Positions 11,476 to 23,940 of a stretch of 64,000 nucleotides of DNA are shown here, piece by piece. The stretch comes from Arachis hypogaea (lineage: Eukaryota; Streptophyta; Magnoliopsida; Fabales; Fabaceae). The position numbers and the translations under genes are program-made. Under the pieces are notes generated by a model. It searched no databases, had not been told where the DNA came from, and saw only the letters and a list, made by a program, of their open reading frames with translations. Location of the stretch: positions 18,735,878 to 18,799,877 of the forward strand of contig NC_092054.1 of NCBI RefSeq assembly GCF_003086295.3, written 5' to 3'. Numbering within the stretch: position 1 is the first letter of the stretch; each line of letters starts with the position of its first letter.

Positions 11476-11491
11476 ATGTTATTTTTATTTT
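11476..11491. repeat. Target-site duplication of LINE 1, 5' side copy
   Basis: ATGTTATTTTTATTTT is an exact match to 5846-5861 and fixes the 5' end of the element at 11475. Confidence 0.9.
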
Positions 11492-11880
11492 GAAACAATT
11501 TATTTTAATATAAATGTCATATAATATTTATTAAATTCAATCTTTAAAATTTATATTTTATTAATTTATCATAAGTTAGGTCCAGCATCAAAATAACTTA
11601 AATTTATTTTAATTAATTTATGATCAAATTTGTATTTTAAAATAATTCTAATAAAATATTAAAATTTGATTTAATTCTAATGAAATTTGACCTAAACCAA
11701 CCATGCATACCCTTGACAAAAAATAACAATGCTACACATAGAATTCTTTTTGACAGCCAAGTCCAACTAAGTTGACCTAAACCCAACAAAAACCAGCTTC
11801 ATTACCCAGCGCGTGCGAACACGCTTTCACTCTCCACACACACGGCGTTTTAATGTGCGCTCTTTGACATGAAAGACCGT
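11492..11880. other. Non-coding DNA left of the ULP-like gene
   Basis: The first 200 bp are AT-rich and featureless. At about 11731-11790 the text GCTACACATAGAATTC...AAGTCCAACTAAGTTGACC resembles, inverted and imperfectly, sequence at about 33365-33410 (reverse complement GCTCCACATCTG...AAGTAATTAAGTCGAACC). It could be a worn terminal inverted repeat of a large element, but the match is weak and no target duplication was found. Confidence 0.3.
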
Positions 11881-12105
11881 TTCAAAACTTCATTTCAACA
11901 CTGAACTTGAAATGACTTAAAAAAATTTCTCAACCATCCTCTCTCTACTAGATTGAACCATCAACAACAACACTGAACAAAAAATCTCTCAATGAACCTC
12001 TATCCTAGGTTTTCAAATGATCAGCAACAACACCGAAGGAAAAAGCTCTTAGAGAAGCTCTTTGTGCATTTCTAAAAAACGAAAAGTCGAAGTATTATTG
12101 AAGGT
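11880..12105 (+). other. Probable 5' UTR exon of the ULP-like pseudogene
   Basis: The stretch is rich in CT and CAACAACA text typical of plant leaders and ends with a plausible donor, TATTGAAG|GTAACTTGA, near 12103. The matching acceptor is TTTCTTACAG at 13397, five bases before the first ATG. The intron between holds the tandem repeats. This is an inference from splice signals only. Confidence 0.35.
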
Positions 12106-12134
12106 AACTTGATTCTAAATGGTGTATTTCTGCT

Positions 12135-13390
12135 TCTATGTAGTTATAGTATTTCTTATGTGATTTAAGCCATGTTGATGAATCTTCTAGTATCATCATT
12201 TCAAGTTTTGGTGATTTAGATTTAGTGTGATTCTTGTCATAGGCTTGGAATTGGAGTCTCTATGTAATTGTACTGTTTCTTATGTAATTTAAGCCATGTT
12301 GATGAGTCTGCTAGTGTCATCATTTCTAATTTTTTGTGTCATTTTGATTTAGATTTAGTGTGAATCTTGATATATGCTTGGATTTGGAATCTCTATATAG
12401 TTGTATTGTTTCTTATATGATTTAAGTCATATTGATGAGTTTTCTGGTGTGATGATTTGTAATTTTTGGGTTTTATTATGAGTTACATTCAGTGTGATTC
12501 ATGTCATAGGCTTGGAATTAGAGTCTCTATGTAGTTAAATTATTTCTTATGTGATTTAAACTATGTTGATGAGTTTGCTAGTGTCATCATTTCTAATTTT
12601 TGGTATAATTTTGATTTTGATTTAGTATGATTCTTGTCATAGACTTGGATTTAGAGTCTCTATGTAGTCGTATTATTTCTTATGTGATTTAAGCCATATT
12701 GATGAGTCTGCTGGTGTCATCATTTCTAATTTTTGGTGTCATTTTGATTTAGATTTAGTGTGATTTTTGTCATAGGCTTGGATTTAGAGTCTCTATGTAG
12801 TTGTATTGTTTCTTAGTTGATTTAAGTCATGTTGATGAGTCCTCACGTGTCATCATTTCCAATTTTCGAGTTTTATTATGAGTTAAATTCAGTGTGATTC
12901 ATGTCATAGTTGTATTGTTTCTTATGGTAGCGTTTGGTGGAGAGACAGAGACTAAGAGATAGAGATTGAAATAAATCTCAGTATTTTGTTTGGTGTAAAA
13001 TAGAAGACAGAAATTAAAACAAGAATGAAACTCTAATTTAATTTTCACAAAAGGTAAAATTGAAATTAATTAATTGAAATGAGGGTATTTTAGGTATAAA
13101 ATATTATTAAAGTTTCAGTCTCCATCTCTAAAAATTTTAGTCTCCCGTGTTCCCACTTTTTGGAAGTACTGAAATACTGAAATTTTGGAGACAGAGACAA
13201 AAATTTTAGTACCAGTCTCTGAACTAACAAACATGATACTGAGTCTCAGTCTCCCAATCTCTGTCTCAGTACCTCAAAACAAACGCTACCTATGTGATTT
13301 AAGCCATGTTGATGAGCTTTTTGGTGTGATCATTTCCAATTTTCGGGTTTTATTATGAGTTACATTCAGTGTGATTCATCTTTTTTATTT
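12135..13390 (+). repeat. Tandem array of about 123-134 bp units in the 5' intron
   Basis: The landmark TCTCTATGTAG.TGTA..TTTCTTATGTGATTTAAG recurs at about 12135, 12258, 12392, 12526, 12658 and 12792. Each copy is followed by GATGAGT.T.CT.GTGTCATCATTTC and then TTTAGTGTGATTCTTGTCAT. Periods are 123, 134, 134, 132 and 134 bp. The last copy is split by the MITE at 12926-13290 and resumes after it. The array runs almost to the splice acceptor at 13397, so it lies in the probable 5' UTR intron of the ULP-like gene. Confidence 0.85.
12926..13290. mobile_element. MITE, 365 bp, inserted in the tandem array
   Basis: The ends are inverted: GGTAGCGTTTG at the left and CAAACGCTACC at the right. The homology continues inward (AGACAGAGA / TCTCTGTCT). 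It is flanked by TAT on both sides (12923-12925 and 13291-13293), and removing element plus one TAT restores the array text TTTCTTATGTGATTTAAG. A 3-bp duplication suggests a PIF/Harbinger-like origin, but the superfamily is not certain. It has no ORF. Confidence 0.85.
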
Positions 13391-13397
13391 CTTACAG

Positions 13398-16300
13398 GCA
13401 AAATGACAAAGAAAAAAGTTGCTGAAAAAAATATTATAGCTGAGAAGGCACCAAAATATCATGTAAGCCTATTTTAAACAAAACAACTATTTTTTGTAGC
13501 ATAAATAAATTTTATAACATAATTTCCAATTACTTTGTAGAAAACTCATGATTTTTGGTACTTTAGAAGAATTATAGCTAATGTTTTTAGAAAAATGAGT
13601 AAAGAGAAAAAAGTTATTATGGATGAAATGGGATTCGGTGCTCTGAGCCATATTTCATCCTTAAATATGACATACAAGCTTCTGAAAGAACTGACTAATT
13701 CATTCAATTTGTATGAAAACACCCTCATCACACGGCATGAAAAAATCACTATAACCCTGTAAAGATAAGGGATGCCTTCGGCTTAAATGCAACAGATAAA
13801 ATTTACTTCTGTAATCTATTCTCATGATCAACTTTTAGTGCTCTTATTATTTGATAACATTTTCGTTTACGTATTTCGGTGTTGTTGTAGGGGATTTTAT
13901 TTAGAAAAGATTATAAATAAAGACATCACTAAGGAGCAAAAGGAAGTTATTAAAAGCTTTAAAGGCTCTTCACTGTCTTCTTTGACAAAATATTTGTTGG
14001 AAATGAGCATGGATAGAGAAAAAAATAGGCTAAAATTCAAGAGGACGTTCATTCTCTTCATCCAAAAATGCTTCTTATTGCCAACAACCATGAGCAAAGT
14101 CTCTCCAATTCACATGCCAGCAACCCTTGATACTAAAAATACACGAGGACGGAATCGGACTACTCACGTGATGAACTTCATAATTAAAGGAATAAAGAGT
14201 CACAAAAATAAAGGAAAATACTAAATCGATGGGTGTTTTTTGCACTCATAATTATATATTTTCATGAGTCCAAATTTATTGAACCACAACCAATACAACT
14301 CCTGGACCACCGTGGGTTGCCCACTGGACAAGGGAGATGCTCATTAAGAGGATTGAACGTGAAGAGAAGGAAGAAATTGTAAAATAAAAGAACTCATTTT
14401 TTTCAAATTTTGGTATCATTATTCCTTTACAAAATAACACTGAATGTCATTTAAATTAGCACCCAAAGTTCTGTCTTATAGTACTGAGTATGCTAATTAA
14501 TTAAATTTTTGTTTTAGGAAATTATAAAAAGAACAGAGCTCAAGCAAGAAAAAAAGGTAAAAAGAAGAAGAGTGAAAAGGATCCTGTTATAAAGCTTTCA
14601 TCTTCAGAAATAAGAATTGATTCTGACTATGAGCAAGATTCGGAAGCTATGTATTTATTTAAAAATATATTCTATTTATAGATCAAAATTTTTTCTATTT
14701 CAGAAGAGAAGAAAGGAAGGAGAAAATAAAAATAAAAAAACAGAAAGAGAAACAAAGAAGAATGCCAAACTTGCAGAGGTGAAGAAAAAAAAAGATGTTT
14801 CACAGAAAACAACATATAAAAAAAAGATTGTTCAAACTAAAAACAAAAAAGTGAAGAAGACTCAACAAAAGCTTAGCGTGCTTTTTCAGAACGGTAAAAC
14901 CAAGATTTTATATTGTTTTCTTTTTATTTCTTTATATAATTTCTTAAAAACTATTCTTTTTTGTTAGAATACCGACTGTCAATTTGTCTATGAAAATGAT
15001 CCTGTGTTTCAAACACAGTCAAACATTGAAAGGTCTTTAAATGTACAAAATGGCTTCATATCATTTCTCTTATTTTTTTCATTTTTTAAATATAAATTTA
15101 CTGTGTTACAATTGAGTAGCTTATGTGCTTTTAATATGAATAGCTTTGCTCGTAACTATAATTTCATATTCTTTTTCTTAGAAAAGAAATACAAGAATTT
15201 CCTTTAAGATTTTTTTCAAAAAAAAAAACATAAAAAAAGGAAAAAAAAAAGAGTTTACTGCCTGCAGCCTTATAAGTTCTCATATATAACATAATTTCTT
15301 TATTCCTATTCAATAATTTTTGTACTGTCTTGATATAATTTTGGTGCTATTTAGTTTGAAAGTGTCAAAGGAGAAAGTAGAGGAAGATATCCAAGTTAAA
15401 GAAGCACCAACGGAGGAAGAAAATGCTCCTGCTGAAAAAGAAATCCAAGAAGAATCAAAACTGGAAGATGCACCAGAGTCTGACAAGTAAGTAACGTATC
15501 CTATCTCTGAGTTGATACTATACAATTTCTGTGTTGTTAAGACCATATTCATATGTCTCACAAAATAAATTCTTGTATTTTAAATTAGTAGCCCAACTGT
15601 TAATCTTAGAAATGAGACTGGTGTTGAACAACAAATGCATATGGATATGCGAGTTTCTATTTTAATGAATCTAATATTTTTCACTTAGTTAACTATAATT
15701 TTTTAATAACATGCACTTTTTGTTTGTCTTCATTAAAGTACCAATTCATCCTATACTACCTCAACAACAAGCACACACATCCACCTCCAATATTCCAAAA
15801 CCTGAACAGAAATCTCTTTACGCATAAGTTGTTAAATATATTTTTTTTATAATTTCTATGTTATTCTATTAGTTATTCTATATTGAGTTATTCTAAATAA
15901 TTTTTTTGTGTCATCCTACGGCTCTTAGGATAGCGACACTGGCATAACTTTTCCCAGCACTGAAGCTACTATTATAGAACTTAGCCCATCACTGACTCAA
16001 CCCCCTGAATATGTGAGTTTTCTATTTAGTTAAGTATAATTTTTTAAAATTTCGGTGATATTCTGCCAGTTATTATGTGCTGAATTTGGTCCTATTCAGC
16101 ACTATGTTAATAATATACACTTTTTGTTTGCTTTATTAGAGTGTCAATTTAAGCAATTCATCCTACACCACTTTAATAATAATCACACACATCTACTTCC
16201 AATCCTCCACAACCTGAACAACAAGCCCAAGAATCTCTTTATACGTAAGTTCTAGTTAAATATATATTTTTTATAATTCGGTATTATTCCATTAACTATT

Positions 16301-18030
16301 CTGTATTGTATTGCTTCATAGTATTGAGTTATTCTAAATAATTTTCTGTGTCATGCTGCAGTACTCAGGATAGTGATATGTATGGATCATCATTTGATCT
16401 TGGTATAAGTCCTCCAAGCGCTGAAGTTACTATTACAGAACCTAGCCCATCACTGACTGAAGAGATGGAAAATTTGCTTAAAGTCATGGATGCTGGGGTT
16501 AAAGTAGTATTGGACTATGTTAAGAAGAATGATCCAGAACAAAATTTGGAGAATGTGCAGCCAATTTTGAGCTTTCTTGACAAATTTAAGACTCTAATAA
16601 AAAAGAATAAAATAACAGAGGAACTCAAAGAGAAATGCTACCATTAGGCAATAAATAAAGAAAAAATAACAAAAATGGAGAAAACAATGAGTACGAAATC
16701 ATATATGTACTGAATTACGAATCTCTGTACGTGGGATATAGAATGCACTTTATGTCTCTAAAACTAACAGGACATGTAGAAAATGTGGTACGTTCTTGTG
16801 CTATAATATTAATGGTTTTTCTTATGAGTTATTCTGCCATACATTTAAAAAATTTGTGTCATTTGTTTTCATAGGTGGTCTCTATAATGCGTCACATTCT
16901 AAACAAAGAGAAATCTAAAAGATTTCAGGAGCTCATATACTGCGTCACACCAGATATGATGGTAAGGTTTACTACCATTTTATATGTACTTTTTGTGTAT
17001 TATTTTTTTTGCTATCTGACACTGATTTTGGTGCTATTCACATTTTTCAGAATAGAATGTTGATGAAGTATAACTGTGAATACACTGATTAAAAAATCAA
17101 AAAGGCCTTACAGCTTTAATCAATTTTCAGAGTACCTACCTTTTTTGGACAAGAGAAATCTAGCATCCTATCCATTTGTAAGTTTTCTTTTCTAAAACTT
17201 CTAAAAGAATTTCAGTGTCATGTTGAATAAAATATGTTTTATTTGCCCCAATTGCAGCTATTTGTCCCAGTTTGTTACGAAAGCCACTGGTATCTATGGA
17301 TTGTTGATGTTCAAAAAAAATATTTCATGTCCTTGACCCAATTCATAAATTATGTCCCGCTGAAGACAGATTAAAACTTAATAAATTTGTTGTAAGTTGT
17401 TTACTTTATCTATTGTCTAGTCAAGTGTTTAGTCTTAGACTTTCTTATATTTTGCTTCCTGTGCTTTTTAGAGATTGATCATAACACAAATGAGGGTGTT
17501 TATTGGAGCATCACCTTTGGTGGACAATAAAGAGAAAATTGAAGCACCATACATCTCAATTGCTGGCCAGCGAACAGAGTATGCATGGTTAATCTCTAAA
17601 TCATGTTGTTTAATATATTTCACTATCTTTTATCTATTATGGTTCTATTCAACATATTTTACTAAGTTATTTAATCTCTGCTTATTAGCTATGACTACGG
17701 ATTATATGTCATGAAATAGTTAGAGGTCATTGATCCTGCAAAAATAAAAAAAGGGAAATACACATGGAAAAATTGGAAAAAATATGTATATTTAAACATA
17801 GTTAATTCTCTAATTCTAAATTGAAAAAATTGGACTAATAATTTTCTTTCAATTGTAGGATAAAGTTGATAATTTCATACAGGAATATGCTTCATGGGTT
17901 CTCTTTGATGAAACAAATAAATTGAAGCATAAAGCCATTGAAGAATCTGAAGTCGTAAGACTTTCCAGGCCATCTAGTGCAATTACAAACTCTTTCTGTA
18001 AATTTCATCAGGGGATATACCTAGTAAATA
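13398..18030 (+). pseudogene. Ulp1/C48-type SUMO-protease-like gene, multi-exon, inactivated
   Basis: The first coding exon is 13403-13462 (MTKKKVAEKN...), with donor GTAAGCC, and the next starts at 13541 after TTTGTAG. Recognisable pieces are an N-terminal plant-mobile-type region (MDEMGFGALSHIS..., FGLNATG; 13600-13790), a second part (13897-14220, KYLLEMSMDREKNRLKFKR, IKGIKSHKNKG), PPWVAHWTREML near 14310, a Lys-rich linker (14520-15000), and the C48 domain (17260-17760). In the C48 domain the catalytic His is present (CYESHWYLWIVDV, about 17290) and the Asp lies in HVLDPIH (about 17335), but only after a one-base shift in an A8 run. The catalytic Cys is Tyr (YDYGLY, codon 17696-17698). 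The next Trp is a stop (TAG, 17717-17719). Other frameshifts occur, for example near 13760. Similar ULP-like genes are spread by MULE transposons in plants (Kaonashi type, established knowledge). It faces the FAR1-like gene. Confidence 0.75.
15655..16460 (+). repeat. Tandem duplication of an exon-intron block in the ULP-like gene
   Basis: The series GTTAA.TATAATTTTTTAA, ACACTTTTTGTTTG, CACACACATC.AC.TCCAAT, CTCTTTA.(A)CG.TAAGTT, GTTATTCTAAATAA, then GATAG.GA.A.., and AGCCCATCACTGACT occurs twice: about 15690-15985 and 16030-16460. The offset between copies is about 340-435 bp. Both the coding pieces (ISPPSAEVTITEPSPSLT in the second copy) and their introns are duplicated. It is a segmental duplication inside the linker-coding part of the gene. 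Confidence 0.75.
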
Positions 18031-18039
18031 GGATGAATA

Positions 18040-18136
18040 TTGTACTTGTCTTTTTAAATTTTATGGATACTATTTCTTTGTAAATATATTGAAAAATACT
18101 TGTCTTTTTGAATTTTATGGATACTATTTCTTTGTA
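18040..18136 (+). repeat. Short tandem duplication behind the ULP-like gene
   Basis: The text TACTTGTCTTTTT.AATTTTATGG...TTTGTAAATAT is present twice, 67 bp apart (about 18045 and 18108), with one or two differences. It lies in the probable 3' UTR. Confidence 0.7.
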
Positions 18137-18258
18137 AATATGTGAAAAAATAGCAGGTCCATGGATATTGGAAAATTTTACACTTCTTTGATGTACTTTG
18201 ATGAAAAATAATAGATAGTAAATTGTTTAACATGTTGTAATATTGAAATTAGTTAATA

Positions 18259-18290
18259 CTAGTATTTTTACCCGTAAAAAATCACGGGTA
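18259..18290 (-). other. Helitron 3' terminal hairpin and CTAG end
   Basis: The plus strand shows CTAGTATTTTTACCCGT-AAAAAA-TCACGGGT. On the minus strand this is a perfect 6-7 bp GC-rich stem with a T loop, 8 bases, then CTAG. It is the transposition terminator that fixes the left boundary of the element. Confidence 0.9.
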
Positions 18291-18439
18291 TATTTAGACT
18301 AAAATTAACTATGATAAAATATAATAAAAATATCTAAAATATTTAATTGTAATGTAGAATAAAAATAATAAAAAAATAACAAATAGTAGTAATAAAAAAT
18401 AACATGCTATTTTAAATTTGAGAAAATTTCTTTGAATAC

Positions 18440-21400
18440 AATATTTGTTGTGCTACTTAAAACATGCCCTTCTTTGTTGTGAATAAGAATTTTCAACCCC
18501 TTCTTACTTCAAACACGAGATATAGCAACATAAAGTTGTCCGTGACTAAACACGGATTTAGGAAGATACACTCCAACATTGCTAAGAGATTGTCCTTGAC
18601 TTTTATTGATGGTCATGGCATATGAGACCACAATAGGAAATTGTCTCCTATCCAATTTGAAAGGACATGGTGATTGAGAAGGAGACATACACATGCGTGG
18701 GATTAAGACCTTTTTGCCAAGATAGCTTGCAACTAATACTTCTGCTTCTATAACATGATTAGATAACCTTGTTATAATTAGCCTGGTGCCATTACATAAA
18801 CCTGCAAATTGGTCTAGATTTCTTAAAAGCATTATAGGAATTCCAACCTTCAACTTCAAAGCATGATGAGGTAATCCTGAACATTGGAGGCTATTTAAAA
18901 ATTTTGGAGTAAGTGTTTCAGTAGCATACTATCCGCTTCCATAAGATTTGTCAACACTATCTGAACTCAATTAAATTTTTTCATCTCCTGAAATTTTCAT
19001 GATAATATATTGATTTACCTTCTCAACGACATCAAGCGTAGAACAAAGAATTTCTCGTGATTGCAACCAATTAGAATCCAAGTGATTTTCAAGAAGATTT
19101 GGATATATACAATCCGCAATAGAACTAAGAGGATCTTCAAAATTTGATATGAGCAACTCAGTAGGAATTATAATCTCAGAGATGCCATCATTAGGCCCAC
19201 CTATATTGCCATCTCCAACATTTAAGATCCATTGTGAAAACAAAGCCAATTCATCATTATCAGCATGTGAAGATTCCTCTAATCTTATATTTTTTGTAAG
19301 TCTCAAACACTACAATAGTCCCATATGTAAGAGGAACATATGCTTGCATTAACAATTTCTATCCTACCACCTCTAGGAATGACAGGAAGAATTTTTCTAA
19401 AATCACCACCAAAAACCACTACCTTCCCACCAAAAGGCAAATTAGCATTATTATTATTTGTAGATGACATAATGTCTCTTAAACTTTTATCAACTGCCTC
19501 AACACTATATCTGTGAACCATAAATGCTTCATCCCATATGATAAGCTTTGTTTGCTTTAACAACTCAGCTAGTTCACTATTTTGTTTAATATTACATACA
19601 GAATCCTCATGCACCGTTAATGGTATAGCAAACCTAGAATGAGATGTTCTACCTCCAGGTAGTAGCAAAGCAGCAATTCCACTCAATGCAACAGTAAGAA
19701 CAATCATTCCTTGTGACCTTAAAAAAGAAGTCAAAACTGTCCAGAGATAAGTCTTACATGTTCCTCCATGGCCATATACAAAGAATACTCCACCATTTTC
19801 TTTAGAAACTGCTTCCACAATTTTCTCAAAAACACCTTGTTGTTCTTGTGTTAAGGATGAGAATAATGTCTGAAATTCATTTTTCAAATTGTTCTTGTCA
19901 TAGTTTAGCTCCTTATAAATTAAACCATTTTGAAATTTCAGCCTTACAAAACATTCTGGAAAAGGCATATGAGGATATTCCTTTAAGCTCTTCCTATTAT
20001 CTTGCAATATCATCTCAATTTCATATAAGCATCTTGTTTTTAGCTAATCATCAGTCAAAGATAAATCTGCAAAAAAAGAAAAAATAATATAAGAACAAAT
20101 AAAATAGTTATAGTAAGAAACACAATATGAATCATTAAAAAATAAATTTTTATTAGAATCAAAGGAGAACCTGAATTTTTAGACAATTTTCTTTCATTAT
20201 ACAAAATATCATCAGATAGAAGGCTCCAAGTTTCTTCCCAAACATGTTCTGGTTTGCTCACACTATTTGACATCAACATCACAGTGAAAAGCTTCCTTAG
20301 ATAATCACCTAAACCCCAACATGAAGCTTCTTTGATAGCTTCAATATATTCTCTATCATCATTAAGTAATCCCAAAGCAAAGCAAGCATCTCTAAAGCTA
20401 TTGTGAATAACACCATTTGCACTTTTGATTTGGTCATAGTTGGTAGGACCTCGAACAAAATTCAACATCATTCGTAAATAAAATAACTCTCCACATGTTG
20501 GAGGTACATAATAAATCCTTCCAATAGTATAGCCACACTTTCTTCTTGACCATATTTTTTCTTTTTTATTATAAACAAAGAATATTGGAAACTCAGAATA
20601 TGTCAACTCTTTAGCCTCCGAGTAATTGTTATTAGCATCCATCCATGTAGTAAACATTGATTGATCAATCCCGGGTTTTGACAGAATATTATCAATATCT
20701 TCACCATCTTCATATAGAATTGGATTCTGACCAGGCAAATGAAAGCTCAATCTCTGTATAGCAGGTTCTCTAGAATGAATAGGGTATGCAAATATTCTCC
20801 AAACAGCTTCACATGGGGATATATTTCTACAATCAAGATAGTTTTTTATTTCATCAATAACTTTATTTGAGCATTCACTATCATCAGCATTATCTAAAAT
20901 AGTAGTGATGCGATCGTAACCCTTGTTTATATATTTGAAGAGATACTTAATTGCTCTGCTCTGATTACACCACTCAACATTCATGTGTGCTTGATATTTC
21001 ATTAGCAAAGAAAGATTATAAGGAACAACATAGCGATTATCTAGAGCCACATTTCCTTTTTTAGCATAACAACCAGTCTTTCTTCTTCTATATATTGGAT
21101 ACCCTTCAGCATCAATAGTTGTTAAATCAGCAAAAGACTTGGGATAAAACTTTGAACAACGACCTTCTTTCATGCATGGTGAAAATATATTTACAAAACC
21201 GCATGGACCATGAAGCATAAATTTTTTTACAGCCTTGTACAACTCTGGATGCTCAAATTGATTAGGAATCTCAGCACAAATTACTTTATCTATATCTTTT
21301 GGATCTGGAAATTTGCTTAAAGAATCCAAGAATATCAAAATATGAGCATGTGGTATATCTCGTTTCTGAAATTCAATTGTATGAACATCTGCACATAAAT

Positions 21401-23940
21401 CATAATATAGTACATATTAGCAACTATAGATATACTTGATGTTCTTAAAATAGTATATACTTTTTTTAATGTACACCTTACCAGCAACAACTTTACCAAA
21501 GAATCTTTCCTTTTTCAAATCTTTAATTAGCATATCAAGCTTCATTTTGAACATTTGACAAACAATGTCAAGACAGTCTACTGGTTTGAGATGTAAAGGG
21601 TCTAAGAGTCGCTTGATTTCTGGCCATTCTGAATTACATGTGAAAGTGATAAACAAATCTGGATAACCAACATGGCCACAAATTGCAACACAATCATGGT
21701 ATAAGCCATCCATATAACACCTACCTCCTATAAAACTTGATGGCAAAACTATTCTTTTTCCTACACTTGAGCCACTTATTTGACCTGTAGATTTAGCATT
21801 TTTCAAACTCTTGTAATCATCAGCTCTAAGTTCCTTTTGATGAATCCTAAAATATAACAAACGTTCTGACTCAATCATAGTGTAAGCATCCACTACAAAT
21901 AGCTGAAAAAGTTTTTTAGAAACCAGTATTGTTAGAGCTTCTGTTTTCCTGGTTTGAAGCCTAAATGCAAAAAATTGTCGCATGGTCAATTTTCTCCTCT
22001 TGTTAGGTTTCAAACTTCCGATGATTTTATGTTGAATATCAATTCTGTAGCCATCTTCTCCATATGGAAAAAGAAGTGGATATTGTAAACCAAGATAAGC
22101 AACATGAATCTCATTTATACGCTTTAAGCGACCATCTTGCCTTTCTAAGATTATATCTCTGGTTGATGAAAGAGAATCAATATCACCACAACTAAAGCTG
22201 CCACTTCAAAAACATCAGGCAAATTATAAATTCTTCCATCTTTTTCCCTTGAACTTAAAAGCTTCAACCTTACATGTTCTGTATTAGAACCTGCAAATCT
22301 TTCTTTCGCCATTCTAAATGATTTTGCCAAAGTATTATTCTCATCTAACATCTTTTGTAACTTGCCAACAATCTCAGAGTCAATAGTATATTCAGAATCA
22401 TTTGACCTACAACATCAATAAAAAAGAAGTAAAAAAAATAAGAACTTCTATAGCTAAACAAAATGATATAGAAAATAGACAGAAAATATAAATGGAAAAA
22501 ACAACATATTAGTAATCGAGTTTACATAAAGCAAATTACCTAAATGGTGCTATCCTATTGTTTACTTCGTTTTCTGTGTCATAGATATACAACTGAGCAA
22601 ACTTAGGTTTTTCACCGGGCATAGGCATTAAACTACCAATATAATGAACATTTTCTCCACTAATCTTGTAGACCGTTGGAGCACGTCTATGGCCTTTGTT
22701 TATAGATGAGTCCACCTTTCCAGCAGAAGAAGTAAATGCAAACATTTGATTATATACTTTGATATTATTTTGAAAATTCTTGTAATGCTTTGAACCATAG
22801 TCATAAAGTAACTCTTTTAGAACTTCAGGAGGCTCTGTTAGAAAAGGCAATTGCACTTTTCCTAAACTGCAGCATAGACTAAACTCTGGAATGATATAAT
22901 TTCTATTTTTTCGATTTCTTTCATCATACCACATTAAAGCACCACACTCTTGACAAATTGAAATTGGATCACCGAAATCAAAATAATCTATATTATATGA
23001 CAAAATTTTTTCTTTAGAATATACAATACAAAAGGAAAAGAATATTTATAGGTAAAAAGTAACCTTTTACCTCCATATGTGAACTGAAAGTTATTTTCTT
23101 GGTGACCATTACCTGTATCATATCAAATATAATATTTCTCAACTAAATAAATTTAACTTCAAAATGAAATAAATGTAAAAGTAATTGACAAAATAAATAT
23201 ACGTGAAACAATATAATAAAAATATAGCATAATAGTACCTTCTTGAAAATCAGTGTTACTTTCATCTAAACCAATGCTCAGAGAGTAAAATTTTTGAGAA
23301 GCTGCTTGCATATAAAATAGAAAAGTTAAACACTAAACTAACTTAAAGAATGGGTAACAGTACTAATAGCATAAAAAAAATTAATTTCTCATAGCAAACT
23401 CACCAGAAATATCATCATAGTTGAAATCATAATCAACTCTAACAGAGACTAATCCATCTTCTAAAATATCAAATTCAGAATCTTGAGAAAATAACTTCAT
23501 CCCACTGATCACATGTCGTCTAGAAGATAAATGACAACTTGGATGTGTCATAGATTTCTTTGTATTTGAATAATCTTGACCTGCAGCTACTCCATATTGA
23601 AATGCATTTGGATTAAAAAATATTTGTGTAAAGGACTCTAATCTTTCAAGTTCATCAGTCAACATATGTGCTGGTAGGTATAAAGTACTTGCAACAAACT
23701 CTCTATCCTTGCAGCTTTTTTTTTTTGAATTTTCACCAATACCAATGAAAATCTTTTTCTTTTTTGACTCTCTATGAGTGATTTCAGCTAACACTTTTCT
23801 TTTTCCTAAATTTTTCATATTCCTTTCATCAATTTGAGAGTCACCAGTTCTTTTTTGTTGCCCTCTTTTCAACAGTAATATTGATTTTCTTCTTAATCTA
23901 GCCTTTCTGCACTCATCTTTAGTAGAATTCATTCTTTTCT
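18440..23940 (-). pseudogene. Helitron Rep-helicase gene with introns, lightly broken
   Basis: From the N-terminus: a Lys/Arg-rich start (23932, MNSTKDECRKARLRRKS); a Cys-containing segment (23003-22536, DFGDPISICQECGALMWYDE); the Helitron_like_N region (22351-21417 and on); the HUH nuclease motif in RDIPHAHILIF (near 21350); and a PIF1-type helicase (20013-18440) with Walker A GHGGTCKTYLW, Walker B IIWDEA and GGDFRKILPVIPRGGR. Spliced reading across 21481-21389 joins KVVA to DVHTIEFQKR in frame with GT-AG borders, and a second intron is 20170-20067. Damage: one-base shifts near 22190 and 19305; stops at 20044-20046 and near 18976, 18931 and 18513; and Walker A GTGKT changed to GTCKT. It resembles a recently active element more than an ancient one. 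The protein nicks DNA (Rep) and unwinds it (helicase) during rolling-circle transposition. Confidence 0.9.

Noticed and set aside
16348..16647. Independent small gene of 99 residues
   Set aside because: It is an exon of the ULP-like gene: its 5' part duplicates the preceding block and splice signals flank it.
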